Shown here: positions 45,650 to 55,401 of the stretch, piece after piece
Numbering within the stretch: position 1 is the stretch's first letter
Layout of the letters: every line of letters begins with the position of its first letter
Source of the DNA: Adiantum capillus-veneris
Lineage: Eukaryota; Streptophyta; Polypodiopsida; Polypodiales; Pteridaceae
Length of the DNA stretch: 64,000 nt
Reading direction: 5' to 3'
NCBI GenBank assembly: GCA_014529385.2
Contig: CM043942.1
Location: forward strand, 57,411,340-57,475,339
Translations under genes and position numbers: made by a program
The notes under the pieces: model-generated
What the model saw: the letters and a program-made list of their open reading frames with translations, nothing else
Told to the model about the DNA's origin: nothing
The model's database searches: none

Positions 45650-46388
45650 CACACACCTTAGGGAGGTGCTGCCAACACACACACAGTTTTTGAAGGAGAA
45701 GCAAGGAGGGAGGTGCTGCCGAAATTCTCATCTTGAGGATTCATTATTCTTCGTCTACTATGCCTACTTTCAGCTATAATTCCCAATAGCCGCTCTCTAA
45801 GTTTACATAGCTATACTCCATTACATAATCATCATTCAATTAGCTAAATTATGTAGCCATTCATCATCCTTAATCAAGGATTAATACATGATTAGAAAAG
45901 ATTCTCTCTCTAAGCAGCATAGTTAATAAATTGTCAGGTGTAGATTTGATGAAATTCATTCTTTTACCACTCAATAGTGTTGTAATTAAATTAGACTCAA
46001 TCTTCTCCCACATTAAAATGTGATTAAGGATGAAAATTAATCCGTCATTAGGCCATTAAGAAAACAATTTTCTGTCACACATGCCTGCGGTAATTCTGCA
46101 TCTTCAAATTGCTCTAGGAAAATGATTGAGCTTGCTTACTTTATCTCTTTTGTAAATCAATTAGTAAAATTCTGAATTTCTTAATCATCTAAGCCAAGTG
46201 AATAACCTTAGAACCAGTTCCCATAGGGTAAGTAAAGAATTACCCTTAAAATTGCTAGGTCTCGAAGGAAAAATCTAATCTCTTGCATAAGGAGGATTCT
46301 TTAATTATTCTAATCTGCCAAATGGTTTGTTATGATGCTTTTGGACTTTAGCTCTTTTTCAAGTTTATCATTTAAAGTAGTGAGTAAA

Positions 46389-48230
46389 ATGGCCTCGGTT
46401 AAGAGAACTCGCTTCGGTGGTGCCCACGACCGCGAGGCGGGAACGAGCAATGTGAACGGAAAGGGAAAAGCTCCCATGGACGAACAAATACCGGCCATCT
46501 CACGGGCCATTGACAAAGAAATGGAAGAGGTAGGTCATAATTTCATTCAAGTTGTTTAATTTAACATTGCACACGTTTAGCTAGTAATGAACATATCCCC
46601 AAAATGTTGGAGAAATCCGACGGAAACCTCAGCATGAAATTCATTTGTACATTAAAGTCTAAAGTAGGAAAGAAATGATTGATGGGTATGCTGTTTGCAA
46701 TAGGAAAGAATGTCTGCTAGGAAAAATTTAGCTCGACATGTTCATTCTATTTACAATGTTGAATCAGTCCTGACCCCCCTACTGATCATAGGGGGCAGAG
46801 TTCCTCGTTAAGGGCTCTTGAATCCACGACTTTCTTTTTATGCGGTGGATACCCACGACTTGCTTTCTATGCGGTGGGAACCCACGTCTTGATTTCTATG
46901 CGGTGGTTGTGTCCATGTCATGCTTTCTATGCGGTGGACATACCTAGTTGTATGGGCAGCTAGGAGACAACGGGAGGAGTAAACTCTCGCTAGAAGGGGG
47001 ATGTTGTACCTCCAGAACATTGGAATTTTAATTGAATAAGTTTGAGTAGAATAAGTTCTGGAATACTGTCTTGGTGCCGTTTGCAATACTGATTGAAGGG
47101 CTGTCTTAATGAACAATGTGATTCGAAATCTAATCAAGGAATCTCTATGTTGAACAACCATTGTGGTAGTAATTAGTACACACAAGGAAGTGTGAGTGTG
47201 GGGGTGGAAAGTGGGGGCTTGGCTCAGATTGCCAATGCCTATGAGAAGGGTGGTCCTGATTGGTAGTGAACTCTCTGTCTCCATAGTGTTAAAATCGATA
47301 CTAGTAATACTCATTGCCCCTAGAGCGGTGAAGTCTCAAGTGTACCTGCCTCTGCAACATGGGGAAAAAGGAACTCGAGGTTTCTCTCCTCTTGGAAGGT
47401 GGGTCTTAGTATGGCTAGATAGTTTAAGTACGCTTCCCCTGCGAGGTGGAGCTAGATCTCTTTGCTAGTAGGCTCGAACTCGATTCACTTTGTGATGAGA
47501 GATCGTCCGCTAGTTGAACCCTGAACCACTTTGTTTGCTTCCGTTATAGATCTAGTGGCCACCAGGTTCACCATCAGATCCGCCGTTTGATACGGTGGGG
47601 TGGGGACCTCACACCTGGTATCAGAGCCTAGGTTAGGCTGAGAAATAAAGTCGTATTGTTTGAACATTTAAAAGGAACTGAAATTATATAGGTAGCTGAT
47701 CCAAATTCCTTGCATTGGTGTTGCAGGAAGACCCTGTGCTAGAATATCGGAAGTTCCAAGTGTTTGAGATTATTTATGAGCAAGCTCAACGATCCCCAGT
47801 TTACCAGTTCAGGCGAGATGTCATGGAGATACTGATGAAGGCTCATACGCCACACTCCACTAGCATCGATAGAGGATGGGAACTTGATTGGACACTTGCA
47901 GGAGGGGTTTACTACATCAACGCTCGGAAGCTAGGATACCTGGCTACCGATTTGAAGAAGATACGTTGGGGAGAAGAGTTGAGGGTAGTGGAGTTATTCT
48001 ACTTGCTGCCTACCCAATTGGACCTAACTGTCTTAGGCGACTCCAATCAAACCATCAACGACTGGCTCCTGGAAAAGGTCACCGAGGTGATCCCAACGAG
48101 CAGATTCAAAACTTTTGGAGTACCAAAAGAAGAATCTCGGCTCAATATCTTAGTTTATTATCCACTCAAGGATGAGTACAGGAACTACTTCACGAACAAG
48201 GTAGTGCATCATGTAAACACAATATCCTAG
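46389..48230 (+). CDS. Candidate spliced accessory ORF of G2 (exon 1 in LTR, exon 2 before gag)
   Basis: Exon 1 (46389-46529, 47 codons) starts at an ATG in good context (AAAATGG) inside the 5' LTR and ends at GAG|GTAGGT. Exon 2 (47727-48230, 167 codons plus stop) begins after TTGTTGCAG|GAAGAC. Both junctions are phase 0, so the frame would continue across a 1,197-base intron that contains the LTR end and the primer binding site. Without splicing, exon 2 has no ATG near its start. The predicted protein of about 214 residues is unfamiliar: mixed helical, charged, no zinc knuckle. AATAAA motifs at 48311 and 48325 follow. The splice is inferred from sequence only; exon 2 alone is certainly a good open frame. 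Confidence 0.45.
46830..46938. repeat. 29-31 bp minisatellite, four units, in G2 LTR
   Basis: TATGCGGTGG recurs at 46840, 46869, 46898 and 46929, each followed by a variable CCACGNCTTG-like stretch. The 3' LTR keeps a diverged version at 54535-54640. Confidence 0.85.
47616..47627 (+). promoter_or_regulatory. G2 primer binding site
   Basis: TGGTATCAGAGC two bases after the LTR end, identical to the G1 site and complementary to initiator tRNA-Met. Confidence 0.95.
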
Positions 48231-48452
48231 GCGTATCTTATATGTAATCCAAAAAGGCCATGTAATAAGTTGATCATTAGTTATCCTAAACCTTGAGGGG
48301 TTTCAATTGTAATAAATTTTTATCAATAAAGTGCTTTTGTCTCTGAATCTCTGTCTCTTGATAAAGTGGAATCTTGAATTTTATTTAAAGTCTCGTGTCT
48401 ATTTTGAAATCCAAGTAATGGTATCAAGAATCTCGTATAACCCATGTAGGCA
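48231..48452 (+). other. Non-coding spacer with polyadenylation-like signals
   Basis: Between the accessory ORF and gag. AATAAA occurs at 48311-48316 and 48325-48330 in a T-rich context. The gag frame opens after an in-frame TAG near 48450. Confidence 0.5.
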
Positions 48453-49763
48453 CTGCCTGTTGCTCTGTATTCAACAACGCAAGAGAAGAAGCTCCTCCTT
48501 AAGCAAGCCCAACCTCTGGTCTTTAAGGGTGAGGGGGAAAATGTGGAGAGAGATGCGGAAGTGTGGATGGAAGCCATGGACGATTGCTTTGAAGCTGTAG
48601 GGACCCAACCTGTAAATCAGACCATGCTTGCGATGTTCCGCTTGACTAGTGATGCCAAGATATGGTGGAAGAAACATTGCAGGGACCTGGATATTAAGGG
48701 ATCTTCCCAATCCTGGGAAGACATCAAAGCTGCAATAATGGCGCATTCTTTACCACCTGCCTATAGAACCTTGAAGATGAATGAATTCTTTTCACTTCGG
48801 CAGCAGCTGAATTCATCTGTCAAAGAATATTATGCAAAGTTTGTCACTCTTTGGAGATATGCTCCTAAGATGACCTTGGAACAACAGGTGGAGAGGTTCT
48901 GCCAAGGGCTAATCGACCCTTTGAATACTCGGTTGGAAGCTCTCAGGCCAACGACACTACAGGATGCCTTATTGAGGGCCAAACCTCTAGCTTTTCTAGT
49001 ACAAAAGGTTAATCAGAACAGGAGGAATCATTGGGCAGAGAGGGCAAGGACAACTTCTTGGAATAATAGACCAGCCAACCAAGCATATGACCAGTGCCCT
49101 ATTGTGGCTACCGCCACAACCACGGAGTTTCCAGATGTTCGATGCTATGGTTGCGGCGAGTATGGACATTATAGATCCAAGTGCCCCAGGAACATTCAGG
49201 CAACCAACGCCAATGCCATACCCTTGAATATCCATGGGTGTGGCCAAGCTAACGGAAGAGGAAGGATGAACAGAGGACGAGGGCGTGGAGCTACCGCCAG
49301 AGTGAATGCCGCAGTGGTACAACCAACTGTGGGTGATGAAGTAGTGGAGAGAGCAACCCTACATGCTGCAATTGACAATCCCAATGGTTGCGAGCAATAC
49401 ACAGTCATTCATACGCCAGGATCTCTCAGAGGTGAACAAGTTAACTTCCTTATAGATTGTGGTAGTACTCTTTCATTTCTTTCACCCAGATTCATGAGGA
49501 AGCTAAAGCGAGATAAGTATCCAACAAGCAAGCTAGTTGTAGAGTTAGCAAATGGCAAGGAAGTAGTATCTCAACATTGTGCAGGAAAAATCGACTTTGA
49601 TTTAGGGGGACACCCAACTTCTGCCCAATTCCGAACCCTACCCTTAGGATTCTTTGATGGGATACTAGGGATGGATTGGCTAAAGCAAAATAGGGCCCAC
49701 ATACATTGTGCACAAGGAAACTTTACCTTTACAGATAACTTGGGTAATGAAGCCTTAATCTAG
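48453..49763 (+). pseudogene. G2 gag, zinc knuckle and protease
   Basis: The open frame begins about 90 bases before 48543 (VALYSTTQEKK..., PLVFKGEGENVERDAEVW); the first ATG-encoded Met is in WMEAMDD. The retrotransposon gag domain spans about 48560-49020 (AKIWWKKHCRD, VKEYYAKFVTLW, FCQGLIDPLNTRLEALRP). The knuckle is CYGCGEYGHYRSKC (49143-49184), then a G/R/N-rich tract, then the protease block LIDCGSTLSFLS (Asp at 49455, Cys where Ser or Thr is usual) and GILGMDWL. It ends at TAG 49761; the same frame continues into RT. Confidence 0.9.
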
Positions 49764-51187
49764 GGGGAAAATGGGAGACCTAGGGCTACTCTAGTTAAGG
49801 CCAGCAAAATTTTGAAGGGACTAAGAAAGGGACAACAAATTTATGCAGTAAAGCTCAACAAGGTGGACCAATCAGATACCTCACTTCGACCAAACTAGTT
49901 GAGGGAGTATGATGATGTATTCCCTGAAGACCTTACGAATCTTCCGCCACATAGAGAGGTTGATCATGAGATTGAGACTATCCCTGGATGTGAACCTATC
50001 TCAAAAAGACCTTATAAAATGTCACTTCCAGAGGCCATCGAAATCAGGGAACAACTTAGGCAACTCATTGTGCAAGGATTCATTCGACCGAGTACTTCTC
50101 CTTGGGGTGCAGCAGTTCTTTTTCAGAAGAAGAAGGATGGAACCTTAAGGTTATGCATAGATTACCGTGGACTGAACCAGGTAACTGTCAAGAACAAGTA
50201 TCCAATTCCAAGGATTGACGAACTCTTGGACAAGCTCCACGGTGCCAAAATGTTTACAAAGATTGATCTAAGGTCAGGATATTACCAAATCAAGATCAAG
50301 GAATCAGATATTCCAAAGACGGCTTTCAACACTAGGTATGGGCACAACGAATTCACAGTAATGTCTTTTGGTCTAACAAATGCTCCTGCAAGCTTCAATC
50401 GACTTATGCAGGATATTTTCAGACCTTACCTGGATGATTTTGTCTTGGTTTTCTTTGATGACATTCTGATCTATTCTAAGAATGAGGTAGATCACGAAGA
50501 ACATGTTCGCAAAGTACTTGATCTTCTTCGGGAACACCAACTTTACGCTAAAGAGAGCAAGTGCACTTTTTGCTCACCAAAGGTCAACTATCTTGGAATT
50601 TTCATATTGGCTGAAGGGATTTCAAAGTCAAGGATATTGTTGATTGGCCTCAACCATCCACCGTCAGCGAAATAAGAGGATTTCTTGGAATAAAGGGATG
50701 GTACAGGATTTTTGTCAAGGAATGCACGTATTGCTTCACCTTTGATGGAACTCTTGAAGAAAGGAATGAGGATCGAATGGAAGACCAAGCACGAGTCTAG
50801 CTTTGCTAAGCTAAAAGAATTCTTGGTCTCAGCTCCTATTTTAAGCTTCCAGACTTCAGTAAAGAATTTGAAGTAGCAACCGATGCTAGCAAATCTGCTT
50901 TAGGCGGAGTTCTTACTCAAGAAGGAAGACTGGTGGCGTATACTTCGCGAAAGCTGAGGGATCATGAGAAGAATTATCCTACTCATGATTTGGAACTTTT
51001 AGCGGTTACACATGCGTTGAAGTTATGGAGACATTATCTTCTTGGGCGCAATTTTCAGCTAGTGATAGACCACAAGAGCTTAAAATGGATGTTTACTCAA
51101 CCTATTCTCAATATGCGACAACGGCGATGGATAGAGCTATTACAGGAATATGACGTTGACATAAAGTATAGACCAGGGAAGTAAAAT
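49764..51187 (+). pseudogene. G2 reverse transcriptase and RNase H
   Basis: In frame with gag, with a second TAG at 49896-49898. 49899-50640 holds the [67 protein letters not shown] and [11 protein letters not shown] (Asp pair at 50457). A frameshift at about 50630 moves the thumb and connection to other frames. RNase H reads FEVATDASKSALGGVL (50862), ELLAVTHALKLW and QLVIDHKSLKW; TAA at 51182 breaks it just before NAVADVLSRKS. Confidence 0.95.
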
Positions 51188-51248
51188 GCAGTTGCAGATG
51201 TTCTTAGCCGAAAATCTTTTCTCGGTGCTATCTCTATTCCAAATAACC

Positions 51249-51405
51249 CTATCTGGGATAGAATCAAAGAAGCATCCTTGGTAGATCCAGAGTACCAACG
51301 TATAGTATCATTAGTTCAGCTTCTTTGATTCTATCTGGGATAGAATCAAAGAAGCATCCTTGGTAGATCCAGAGTACCAACATATAATATCATTAGTTCA
51401 ACATA
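51249..51405 (+). repeat. Tandem duplication with fold-back junction in G2 pol
   Basis: CTATCTGGGATAGAATC...ATTAGTTCA is present twice, from 51249 and from 51331, with a few differences. At the junction GCTTCTTTGATTCTA (51319-51333) is the exact reverse complement of TAGAATCAAAGAAGC (51341-51355), separated by seven bases, so a 15-bp-stem hairpin was created together with the duplication. Confidence 0.9.
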
Positions 51406-51505
51406 ACAAGATGCCTGAAGCCAAAGATTACTCTCTTATGGAGGATGTCTTTACTACAGACATAGACTTTGTGTACCCAGAGATCCAGCCTTAAAGAAGG
51501 CCATT

Positions 51506-52372
51506 TTGTATGAAGCACACGATAGCCCTACATCTGGACATCCAGGCTATGCTAAAACTCTTCATAATGTCAGGAGGAGTTATTTTTGGTCTGGAATGAA
51601 AGGAGACTTACTTCGCTATGTTAGGCAATGTCTTTCTTGTCAGCCGATAAAGGCCAAAAGGATCAAGTTACTAGGGCAACTTCAACCTCTTGACATACCC
51701 CAGATGAAATGGGAATGCATCAGTATGGATTTTGTTATAGGATTACCTTCTACAGGAGGTTATGATTCTATTTTTGTGGTTGTTGATATGCTCACAAAAG
51801 TGGCTCATCTAATACCCGTAAAGACAACCTTTACTGCTTCAGATGTTAGCCAGGTATTCATCAAGGAGATTTTTAGGCTACATGATCTACCCAAGCGTAT
51901 TGTCAGTGATAGAGATGCCAAGTTTACATCAAAATTTTGGACTTCTCTTTTCCAATCTATTAGGTCACAATTAGCTTTCAGTACATCATACCATCCGCAG
52001 ACAGATGGGAAAACTGAAAGAGTTAATCAAGTCATTGAGGACATTCTTAGAGCCTATTGTTCGCAAGAACCAAAGAAGTGGTTACAATATCTACCTTTGG
52101 TGGAGTATGCTTATAATTCTTCCGAACATAGAATCATTGGAATGTCACCTTTCAAAGCTCTTTATGGACAGGACTGTTTAGCACCACTGAGCTTCTCAGA
52201 TCCAACCATGAGGGTAGAAGCCTCTAGGAAGATGTTAGAAGATATGGAAGCTCAGACTAGAGCTATTCGCCAGGACATTCAGGCAGCTCAGAATAGGCAA
52301 AAGCACTATGCAGATAAGAACCGTTCAGAAAGAACTTTCAAAGAAGGGGATAAGGTTTTTCTGCGAGTCTGA
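51506..52372 (+). pseudogene. G2 integrase, catalytic residues intact
   Basis: The HHCC finger (HDSPTSGHPGYAKT; RQCLSCQ) precedes the DDE core: Asp in SMDFVIGLP (51728), Asp in SDRDAKFTS (51908) and Glu in DGKTERVN (52016), with 35 residues between the last two. The C-terminal basic part follows (RQKHYADKNRSERTFKEGDKVFLRV). TGA at 52370 is followed in frame by the HDVFHVSLLKPY block; the expected GPF module between them is missing, so about 40 codons were deleted. This is the best-preserved domain of G2. Confidence 0.95.
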
Positions 52373-52657
52373 CCGTTACCTGCAAACTTGAAGGTTCATG
52401 ATGTATTCCACGTCAGCTTACTCAAACCCTATATTCCTAACCCTGATCAATTCTTGGACTCAGATCAGATAGTCATGCCAGCACAAGGAGTTCTCGAGCT
52501 CCAACCTGACTATGTACTTAAAACAAGGGAAAGAAAGTTACGCAACAGAACTATCACAGAGCATCTAGTAAAGTGGAAGGATTACCCTGAAGAAGATGCA
52601 ACTTGGGAGGACGAACCAACGCTCATAAAAGATTACCCAAACACATTCTTGAGATGA
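52373..52657 (+). pseudogene. G2 integrase tail and chromodomain
   Basis: In frame with the integrase after the stop. VHDVFHVSLLKPYIPNPDQ is the usual end of the integrase. EHLVKWKDYPEEDATWEDEPTL is a well-kept chromodomain core with its aromatic residues, placing G2 with plant chromoviruses of the Tekay/Reina type. The element ORF ends at 52657. Confidence 0.9.
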
Positions 52658-52688
52658 GGACATCTCAAATTTTTCATGTTGGGGAGGT
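52658..52688 (+). other. G2 polypurine tract region
   Basis: TTGGGGAGGT (52679-52688) immediately precedes the 3' LTR start, a short purine-rich primer site. Confidence 0.6.
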
Positions 52689-53391
52689 TGTAAGGTCTAT
52701 GACCCCGATAAAAAAGAGCACCATTGTACCTTGAAATGAATATACTGGAAAAAGTTACTATTTTCAGCAGTTTTCCGAATTCTGTCAGTGCCATGATGTT
52801 TAGAATATTTTAAAGCTTCGAAATGTGAATTAAAATAATTTTTGTAAAAAAATTCCAAAAATACTAAGTTTTTGGTCTCCTGACCTGTCCAGTTTTGATC
52901 GTCTTGAAAAACAGCACCCGTACCTCGAATTTAAAAAAAATGCATTTTTGGACCCCGGGGGATGCTAAATATAGCAGGTACTCGGGCCAGTACGCCTTAG
53001 TTAGAGCTTGCTATAGCAATTTTCGGCATCAAATTCCGACTCGTATGACCCGTTTTAGCCTAAGATCAATTTTTCCCAAAATTGTCCGGGGAGGCCCCGG
53101 GGGCTCGAGGCTGTGTGGGAGCAGGTTCCAGGCCACTCCAGGTCAGCTTTAGTAGCAAGGGGGCGCCTTTTGTCCTTGTGGGAGTCTTGGGAGATTTTCC
53201 AAGCTTGCAACTAAGTGTGAGAGCCAGTTAACCAAGCCAACTGGACACTTGGTGGGTAGGCAACTGGACTTGCCATGCTTAACTGGAGTAGCTCCCAGAT
53301 GCAAATAGCAAGCAGGTTCGATTTTTAGCTTGAGGAGGCCTATTTAAAGGTGTGCTGACACACAACACACACACATGCTCACACACACCCA

Positions 53392-53478
<87 letters not shown>

Positions 53479-55327
53479 GGGAGGTGCTGCCGCACACACA
53501 CAGTTTTTGAAGGAGAAGCGAGCAGGGAGGTGATGCCGAAATTCTCATCTTGAGGATTCATTGGATCAGAAAAATCAAAGGATTCTCAGCCCTAATCACG
53601 GTAATTATGGTTTAATTACGGTTCTTCTTAAATCTCATCATTACTCTCCCATATTCTTCGTCTACTATGCCTACTTTCAGATATAATTCCCAATAGCTGC
53701 TCTCTAAGTTTACATAGCTATACTCCATTACACAATCATCATTCAATTAGCTAAATTATGCAGCCATTTATCATCCTTAATCAAGGATTAATACATGATT
53801 GGAAAGATTCTCTCTCTAGGTAGCATAGTTAATAAATTATCAGGTGTAGATTTGATGAAATTCATTCTTTTACCACTCAATAGTGTTGTAATTAAATTAG
53901 ACTCAATATTCTCCCACATTAAAATGTGATTAAGGATGAAAAGTAATCCATCATTAGGCCATTAAGAAGAGAATTTTCTATCACACATGCCTGCGGTAAT
54001 TCTGCATCTTCAAATCGCTCTAGGAAAATGATTGAGCTTGCTTACTTTGTCTCTTTTGTAAATCGATTAGTAAAACTATGAATTTCTTAATCATCTAAGC
54101 CAAGTGATTAACCTTAGAACCAGTTCCCATAGGGTAAATAAAGAATTACCCTTAAAATTGTTAGGTCTTGAAGGAAAAATCTAATCTCTTGCATAAGGAG
54201 GATTCTTTAATGATTTTAATCTGCCAATTGGTTTGTTATTATGCTCTCGGACTATAGCTCTTTTTCAAGTTTATCATTTAAAGTAGTGAGTAAAATGGCC
54301 CCGGTTAAGAGAACTGCTAGAAAAATTTAGCTCTACATGTTCATTCATTCATATTTCATTCAAGTTTAACATAGTCCCTGCCCCCTCTTACTAGGGAGAG
54401 TATCTGTTAAGGGTCTCTAGGAATTTAGCTCGACATGTTCATTCTATTTCCAATGTTGAATCAGTCCTGATCCCCCTACTGATCATAGGGGGCAGAGTTC
54501 CTCATTAAGGGCTCTTGAATCCACGAATTCCTTTTTATGCGGTGGATACCCACGACTTGCTTTCTATGCAGTGGGAATCCACGTGTTGATTTCTATGTGG
54601 TGGGAGTGTCCATGTCGTGGTTTCTATGTGGTGGACATACCTAGTTGTATGGGCAGCTAGGAGACAATGGGAGGAGTAAACTCTCGCTAGAAGGGGGATG
54701 TTGTACCTCCAGAACATTGGAATTTTAATTGAATAATTTTGAGTAGAAAAAGTTCTAGAATACTGTCTTGGTGCCGTTTGCAATACTGATTGAAGGACTG
54801 TCTTAATGAACAATGTGATTCGGAATCTAATCAAGGAATCTCTATGTTGAACAACCATTGTGGTAGTAATTAGGACACACAAGGAAGTGTGAGTGTGGGG
54901 GTGGAAAGTGGGGGCTTGGCTCAGATTGCCAATGCCTATGAGAAGGGTGGTCCCGATTGGTCGTGAACTCTCTGTCTCCATAGTGTTAAAATCGATACTA
55001 GTAATACTCATTGCCCCTAGAGCGGTGAAGTCTCAAGTGTACATGCCTCTGCAACATGGGGAAAAAGGCAACATGGGGAAAAAGGCACTCGAGGTTTCTC
55101 TCCTCTTGGAAGGTGGGTCTTAGTATGGCTAGATAGTTTAAGTACGCTTCCCCTGCGAGGTGGAGCTAGATCTCTTTGCTAGTAGGCTCGAACTCGATTC
55201 ACTTTGTGATGAGAGATCGTCCGCTAGTTGAACCCTGAACCACTTTGTTTGCTTCCGTTATAGATCTAGTGGCCACCAAGTTCACCATCAGATCCGCCGT
55301 TTGATACGGCGGGGTGGGGACCTCACA
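52689..55327 (+). mobile_element. G2 3' LTR (2.64 kb)
   Basis: Direct repeat of 44880-47613 with several rearrangements: a 62-bp and a 60-70-bp extra stretch (near 52785 and 53560), loss of about 300 bp corresponding to 46407-46713, a partial local duplication around 54320-54440, and a shorter CA tract. It ends CTCACA at 55327. Confidence 0.95.
53358..53476. repeat. (CA)n microsatellite in G2 3' LTR
   Basis: CA tract with interruptions, the counterpart of 45484-45646. Confidence 0.97.
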
Positions 55328-55387
55328 CTAGTTCTAACTACCATCCCACCAATTTATACCATGAGAGGCTCAAGATACCTAAAATAT

Positions 55388-55401
55388 GGTGACACACAGG
55401 T
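55388..55401 (+). repeat. Target-site duplication, left of L7
   Basis: GGTGACACACAGGT is repeated as GGTGACACGCAAGT at 58246-58259 after the L7 A-tail (two mismatches in 14). Confidence 0.6.

Larger units (their letters stand above)
44880..47613 (+). mobile_element. G2 5' LTR (2.73 kb)
   Basis: It begins TGTAAGGTCT and ends CTCACA before the primer binding site. A TATA-like TATTTAAA is near 45470. It contains a large (CA)n tract (45484-45646), a 29-bp minisatellite (46830-46938) and an ATG frame at 46389-46559 followed by a good splice donor. The 3' LTR lacks the about 300 bases carrying that frame. Confidence 0.95.
44880..55327 (+). mobile_element. G2: Ty3/Gypsy chromovirus-like element, about 10.4 kb, very long LTRs, coding-dead
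   Basis: Direct LTRs 44880-47613 and 52689-55327, primer binding site, an extra ORF, gag-protease, RT-RNase H, integrase and chromodomain in canonical order, purine tract. The flanks are CTAGG on the left and CTAGT (55328-55332) on the right, a five-base target duplication with one change. Confidence 0.95.

Noticed and set aside
45403-45731. Open frames of His-Thr or Cys-Val repeats
   Set aside because: They are translations of the (CA)n microsatellite; the same holds for frames at 8285-8745 and 53279-53561.
48419-48430. Second primer binding site (TGGTATCAAGAA)
   Set aside because: Only the first eight bases match, no LTR ends before it, and a perfect site exists at 47616.
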